From positions 1 through 40,742 of the forward strand of contig JAMLIC010000071.1 of the NCBI GenBank assembly GCA_023954375.1: a stretch of 40,742 bases of DNA. Direction: 5' to 3'. This document shows, one piece after another, positions 37,152 through 40,742 of this stretch. The notes under the pieces were generated by a model. The model had not been told where the DNA came from, did no database searches, and saw only the letters and a program-made list of their open reading frames with translations. The position numbers and the translations under genes were made by a program. The DNA is from Planctomycetota bacterium. Its GTDB lineage: Bacteria; Planctomycetota; J058. Within the stretch, counting starts at the first letter, position 1. Every line of letters begins with the position of its first letter.

Positions 37152-39179
37152 TCAGCGCGGCGCGGCGGCGTCCCAGTCGGGCTCCATGAGCACGAAGGTC
37201 GTCCGCGGGCCGCGGCGCACGAAGAAGCGCACGACGCGCGGGCGCGCCTCGAGCGCCGCCGCGAGGACCTGCTCCAGCGTGGCGGCGTCCGGCGTCGGGC
37301 GGTCCTCGACCGAGACGATCAGGTCGCCCGCGCGCAGGCCCGCCATGGCGGCCCAGCCGCCCGACGTGGCCTCCGTCACGAGCACGCCCGCGACCGACTC
37401 GGGCCAGCGCTGCTCGACGCGGTCGACGAAGGTCAGCTCGCGCGCCTTGAGCTCGATCGCCGCGACCTCGACCCCCTTCGCCTCGGTGGCCGTCCCCGGG
37501 GACTCCTGCATGACGACCTGCAGCGCCACGCGCTCGGCGCCGCGCAAGACGGTCACCTCGACCGCCGCGCCGAGCCGCTGCCGCTCGACCGTGAGCTTCA
37601 GCTCCTGCGCGTCCCGCGGCCGGTAGGCCTCGAGCGCCTGCCCGCCGATCGCCGTGATCACGTCGCCCACCTGCAGCCCGCCGCGCGCCGCCTCGGTCCA
37701 GGGGAAGACCTCGGTGACGCGGAAGCCGCGCGTGCCGGCGAGGCCGAGCGCCTGCGCCAGGTCGCTCGTCAGCACCTGCGCCTTCACGCCCAGCCACGCC
37801 CTGCGCAGCTCGCCCCCCTGGGCGGCGGGCCTCTTCCTGTTCGGCTTCACCAGCGTGAGGAGGCTCTCCTGCCCGCGGCGGTAGCCGAGGAGGAGCTGCT
37901 CCTTGCCCGAGAGCTCCGCCCACAGGGCCTGGAACGCGGCCAGGTCGACCACCGGGCGGCCGTCGAGCGAGACGATCACGTCGCCGGCGCGCACGTCGGG
38001 CTTGGCCTCCTCGAAGGGGAAGCCGGGCCGGAGGCCCGTGATCAGGACGCCGTCGGCGTCCGGCCAGCGCCGCGCCATGGCCATGGGGCCCGTCACGTCG
38101 CGCAGCGTCATACCGACCTGCGGCACCTCGGCCTGCTCCCCGAGCGCCGGCTCCATGCGCCCGAGCGTCACGTCGAGCGCGAGCCCGTCGCCCTTTCGCC
38201 GGAGCCCCAGCCGCACGACCCGCCCCGGGGCGAGCGCCGCGATCCGCTGGTAGAGCTCCGGCACCTGCTCGAAGAAGCGCGCGACGACCGGCTGGTCGTC
38301 GATCGCCAGCAGGAGGTCGCCCGCGCGCAGGCCGGCCCGGTCCGCCGGGGAGCCGGCGACGACGTTGGCGACGAGCGCCCCCTGCTCGAGGCCGAGCCTT
38401 TGCACCGGCGTGAACGACGCGCCGAGCCAGCCGCGGCGGACCTCGCCGTGGGTGAGGGCCTCGTTGAGCACGTGCGCGGCCAGGTCCGACGGGATCGCGA
38501 AGCCGACGCCGCTGCCGCCCAGCTCGTTGATCCCGACCACCTCGCCGCGCAGGTTCACGAGCGGCCCGCCCGAGTTGCCGGGCAGGATCAGCGCGTCGTG
38601 CTGGATCCAGCGGGTGAAGAGCCCCGTGACCTCGCCCTCGCCGAGGTCGAGCTCCTCGAGGTCGGTGCCGGTGAAGTTGGTGAACACGCGGCCCGTGTTG
38701 GAGACGACGCCCAGCGTCAGCGACGACGACAGCGAGAGCGGGTTGCCCATGGCGAGCACGTACTCGCCCACCTGCAGGGCGGCCGAGTCGCCGAGCGTGG
38801 CGAACGGCAGCGGCCGCGAGGGCTGCTTGCGGGCGTGCAGCTTGAGCTTGAGGACGCTCAGGTCGGTGAGCGGGTCGTGCCACACGACGTCGGCGTCGAT
38901 CGCCTCGCCGTCGGGCAGCGTGCAGGTGATCCGCGTCGTGTGCCCGGCCACGTGGAAGTTCGTGAGCACGTGGCCGGCCGGGCTGACGATCACGCCGCTG
39001 CCCGCGGCCGGCCCCCGCACCGCGCGCCCGTCGGAGAACGAGCGCACGACGACCGAGATGTTCACCAGCGCCGGGTAGACCTTGCGCCGGCAGAGGTCGA
39101 TGTCCTGGCGGAGGTCCTGGGCGCGGGCGGCGCCGGACAGCGCGAGGGCGAGGAGCGACGCGGCGAGGAGGCGGTTCAC
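37152..39179 (-). CDS. HtrA/DegP-type serine protease with four PDZ domains
   Basis: This 675-residue secreted protein has a signal peptide (LLAASLLALALSGAARA). I chose GTG 39179 because GGAGGG is five bases upstream; a TTG further up is less likely. The catalytic triad is intact: His76 in LTNFHVA, Asp106 in TDLSVLKL and Ser203 in PGNSGGPL. Four PDZ domains follow at about 250-345, 360-455, 470-570 and 580-670, each with a GLRAGDL- or GLQVGDV-type core. Typical DegP has two. It is a periplasmic quality-control or regulatory protease that senses peptide C termini. It forms an operon with the pseudoprotease, RING and propeller genes. Confidence 0.9.
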   Translation of the reverse strand: MNRLLAASLLALALSGAARAQDLRQDIDLCRRKVYPALVNISVVVRSFSDGRAVRGPAAGSGVIVSPAGHVLTNFHVAGHTTRITCTLPDGEAIDADVVWHDPLTDLSVLKLKLHARKQPSRPLPFATLGDSAALQVGEYVLAMGNPLSLSSSLTLGVVSNTGRVFTNFTGTDLEELDLGEGEVTGLFTRWIQHDALILPGNSGGPLVNLRGEVVGINELGGSGVGFAIPSDLAAHVLNEALTHGEVRRGWLGASFTPVQRLGLEQGALVANVVAGSPADRAGLRAGDLLLAIDDQPVVARFFEQVPELYQRIAALAPGRVVRLGLRRKGDGLALDVTLGRMEPALGEQAEVPQVGMTLRDVTGPMAMARRWPDADGVLITGLRPGFPFEEAKPDVRAGDVIVSLDGRPVVDLAAFQALWAELSGKEQLLLGYRRGQESLLTLVKPNRKRPAAQGGELRRAWLGVKAQVLTSDLAQALGLAGTRGFRVTEVFPWTEAARGGLQVGDVITAIGGQALEAYRPRDAQELKLTVERQRLGAAVEVTVLRGAERVALQVVMQESPGTATEAKGVEVAAIELKARELTFVDRVEQRWPESVAGVLVTEATSGGWAAMAGLRAGDLIVSVEDRPTPDAATLEQVLAAALEARPRVVRFFVRRGPRTTFVLMEPDWDAAAPR

Positions 39180-39224
39180 GGGGACCCTCCGCAAGCACGT
39201 GGAAGGTCGGCGCCCGAAGGACGC

Positions 39225-39247
39225 AGGGGCGCACCGGGTGCGCCCCT
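39225..39247 (-). terminator. 10-bp hairpin between lipoprotein and htrA genes
   Basis: AGGGGCGCAC and GTGCGCCCCT form a perfect 10-bp stem with a 3-base loop, 31 bases past the lipoprotein stop on the minus strand. No T-tract follows, so termination may be partial, letting transcription continue into the protease operon. Confidence 0.55.
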
Positions 39248-39278
39248 CCGCCGCGCCGGAGCGACCGACGCCTGGCTC

Positions 39279-40463
39279 CTACCGCGGGTAGTCGAACTGC
39301 GGCGTCGCGTCGTCGCCCTGGGCCAGGAGCTTCATCCCGACGCCCGACATGCGCGTCTGGAGCATGACCTGGTTGAGGTAGGGCCGGTCCAGCGCCATGA
39401 CCATCTCGTTGCCCGAGGTGTAGACCAGGCGGCGCGCCTCGAAGCTCCGGCCCTTCGCCTCGAAGATCGTCTCGCCCATCTCCTTCAGCTCGTCGGTCCC
39501 CTGGGGCGTGACGTTCTTCAGCATGACCCCCTCCGCCTCGGTGCCCTCGCGGCCCACCCAGGTGCTGATGGTCGAGCCGGCCACGTCCATGTCCACGCGC
39601 CGGGCGGCGAACGTGCCGGCGGGGACGCTCACGTCCTCGTCGGTGTAGGGCGGCTCCTCGCCCGCCTGGCCCTCCGGCGGGGCGGGCACGTCCTTCTCCT
39701 TGCCCTCCTTGCCGCGGTTACCCACGTAGGCCCGCCGCACGGCGCCGGTGTCCTTGTCGACGAACACGGCCAGGAGGAGGTCCTTCTGGTTCATTTGGTT
39801 GTCGATCTCGAGGATCCAGGCGTCGCCCGCGTCGCCGACGACCGCCGTGCGCGTGACGGACGTGTTGCCCATGGCGTCCGTCTCCATCTCCACCCATTGC
39901 CCCACGGCGAGGTCCTCGGCGAGGAGGTGCTTGTAGGTGGGCATGGGCGTGACGTACGCCGACATGTCCATGGCCGGCATGGGCGGCGGCGTGTAGGCGG
40001 CCGGCGCGGACGGCTCGAAGGCGTAGGTCTGCTCGTCGGTCGAGCGCCCGCCGACCTCGCCCGCCTCGTCGATCTCGAGCATCTGGGCCTTCACGAGGAT
40101 CGTCGTCCCCTCGACCTTCGCCTCCCAGTCCGTCTCGTAGGTCTTGCCGACCAGGTCCGCGAGCTCGAACTTCGCCTTGCCCTGGAGCTTGCCGCCCTTG
40201 CGCGCCAGGTCGAACGTGTAGCTGGTGAAGCCGTGCTCGGCCGCGCCGCGCAGCTCGCCGTGGACGGTGCGGCCGTCGTCGGTGACGTCGAACACGCGGG
40301 CGCCCTCGCCCTGCCGCGTCCACGTGCCGGCGTACGAGGGCCCCTCGTCCTGCGGCGCCGGCTCGTCCTGCTCCTGCCCCGGGACGCTGGGCGGGCTGAT
40401 CAGCGCGCACCCGGCGTTGAGCGCCACGAGCAGCGCACAGGCCCCGATGGTCATCCCCTTCAT
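39279..40463 (-). CDS. exported lipoprotein of unknown function
   Basis: This 394-residue protein starts at ATG behind GGGAGGGG. It has a lipoprotein signal peptide ending LNAGC (Cys19). Two beta-rich parts follow. Residues 45-150 (YAGTWTRQGEGARVFDVTDDG, read in part; TDWEAKVEGTTILVKAQM) look like a small beta-barrel or sandwich. Residues 175-394 contain a conserved-looking DLAVGQWVEMETDAMG, DVSVPAGTFAARRVDMD and STWVGREGTEAEGVMLKN. The latter part resembles DUF3108-like outer-membrane-associated lipoproteins, but I am not certain. It is upstream of the htrA group on the same strand. Confidence 0.7.
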   Translation of the reverse strand: MKGMTIGACALLVALNAGCALISPPSVPGQEQDEPAPQDEGPSYAGTWTRQGEGARVFDVTDDGRTVHGELRGAAEHGFTSYTFDLARKGGKLQGKAKFELADLVGKTYETDWEAKVEGTTILVKAQMLEIDEAGEVGGRSTDEQTYAFEPSAPAAYTPPPMPAMDMSAYVTPMPTYKHLLAEDLAVGQWVEMETDAMGNTSVTRTAVVGDAGDAWILEIDNQMNQKDLLLAVFVDKDTGAVRRAYVGNRGKEGKEKDVPAPPEGQAGEEPPYTDEDVSVPAGTFAARRVDMDVAGSTISTWVGREGTEAEGVMLKNVTPQGTDELKEMGETIFEAKGRSFEARRLVYTSGNEMVMALDRPYLNQVMLQTRMSGVGMKLLAQGDDATPQFDYPR

Positions 40464-40503
40464 GTGCCCCTCCCGGCGAGGCTCCCCCTCGCCGCAGGCG
40501 CCG

Positions 40504-40509
40504 GGTATA
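40504..40509 (-). promoter_or_regulatory. possible -10 (TATACC) of the lipoprotein gene
   Basis: The minus strand reads CATGCTATACCC; TATACC is the best hexamer. Initiation near 40497 leaves a leader of about 35 bases containing GGGAGGGG before ATG 40463. Confidence 0.4.
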
Positions 40510-40593
40510 GCATGCGGCGGGCCGGAGCGCCCGGGGCAAGGAGCCGCGGCCGCGATCGTTCAGTTCAGGCCCGCTCGGCCGTCTTCGCTGCCG

Positions 40594-40737
40594 GCCGAAC
40601 CGCCACCGAGCACACCTCACCGCGCTTCCGCAGCGAGAGCCCCCGGCGAGGCGGAGGAGGGCGGAGCGATGCCGCGCGAAGGCGAGGGAAGGCGGCCTCC
40701 TGGCCGCCGACCGAGCCTGAGCGGCCGGGGGGGGGGG
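40594..40737 (+). repeat. dispersed intergenic repeat, copy B, followed by G11
   Basis: Bases 40594-40721 match copy A (24046-24158) in inverse orientation at about 90% over 95 positions. This copy has an extra segment containing a GGCGGCC-TCCT-GGCCGCC hairpin (40691-40708). After GAGCCTGAG comes a G11 run at 40727-40737. In copy A the same GAGCCTGAG is also followed by a G-run, so the G-run seems part of the element. The window ends here. The stretch 40520-40593 upstream holds no gene that I can support. Confidence 0.75.
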
Positions 40738-40742
40738 CGCCC

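Overview
This window reads as a fragment of a very GC-rich bacterial chromosome, packed with genes and strongly biased to G/C at third codon positions. I infer a Planctomycetota-like organism from its protein types. These are an MJ0042-style zinc-ribbon protein with a membrane tail, two proteins with the same prokaryotic RING-like zinc finger, and a membrane-anchored ECF anti-sigma factor joined to STN-like repeats and a terpene-cyclase-type repeat domain. No ribosomal RNA or other firm phylogenetic marker is present, so the assignment is tentative. A selenocysteine tRNA near the left end shows that the organism uses selenocysteine, although I saw no selenoprotein gene here.

Layout. 1-4.0 kb: a G/C homopolymer edge, tRNA-Sec (minus), then plus-strand genes for a zinc-ribbon Nudix hydrolase, a HEAT-repeat protein, a PlsC-GNAT double acyltransferase and a small zinc-binding protein. 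4.0-6.0 kb: a minus-strand cluster of two membrane proteins and a PPK2 polyphosphate kinase. 6.1-10.7 kb: an ECF sigma factor coupled to a large anti-sigma/RING/STN/prenyltransferase-like protein whose reading frame is broken once near 7.25 kb. 10.7-12.4 kb: rho with a long structured leader. 12.4-14.5 kb: a TnpB remnant, a protein that looks like two soluble GspF-type domains, and an antisense gene remnant. 14.5-18.2 kb: a small membrane protein, a membrane thioredoxin-like protein, a rhomboid-TPR protein and the MJ0042-type protein with three exact-length 26-residue repeats.

18.3-20.4 kb: the phospholipid/folate operon psd-pssA-folK. 20.6-24.0 kb: a five-heme lipoprotein cytochrome and a phytoene-desaturase-like FAD enzyme. 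24.0-26.8 kb: an intergenic dispersed repeat, an unrecognised helical protein, and a CitE-like lyase whose 3' end runs into an odd non-coding segment with a C16 tract. 26.8-28.5 kb: panC-ispE (minus). 28.6-32.3 kb: a tightly coupled operon of rarA, a cREC receiver protein, an unknown protein and a short-chain dehydrogenase. 32.4-34.2 kb: a 29-bp-arm inverted repeat and a CPA1 Na+/H+ antiporter. 34.2-40.5 kb: a minus-strand envelope group of lipoprotein, four-PDZ HtrA protease, catalytically dead protease homologue, RING membrane protein and PQQ-type propeller. The window ends in a second copy of the dispersed repeat and a G11 tract.

Across the window, several genes start exactly six bases after a TANNNN -10-like hexamer, which suggests leaderless mRNAs. 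Others share an identical TATGCT -10 hexamer followed by a short leader carrying a Shine-Dalgarno sequence. The strongest candidates for new biology are the sigma/RING/STN/cyclase signalling pair, the rarA-cREC-unknown-SDR operon, the protease/pseudoprotease group and the dispersed repeats.
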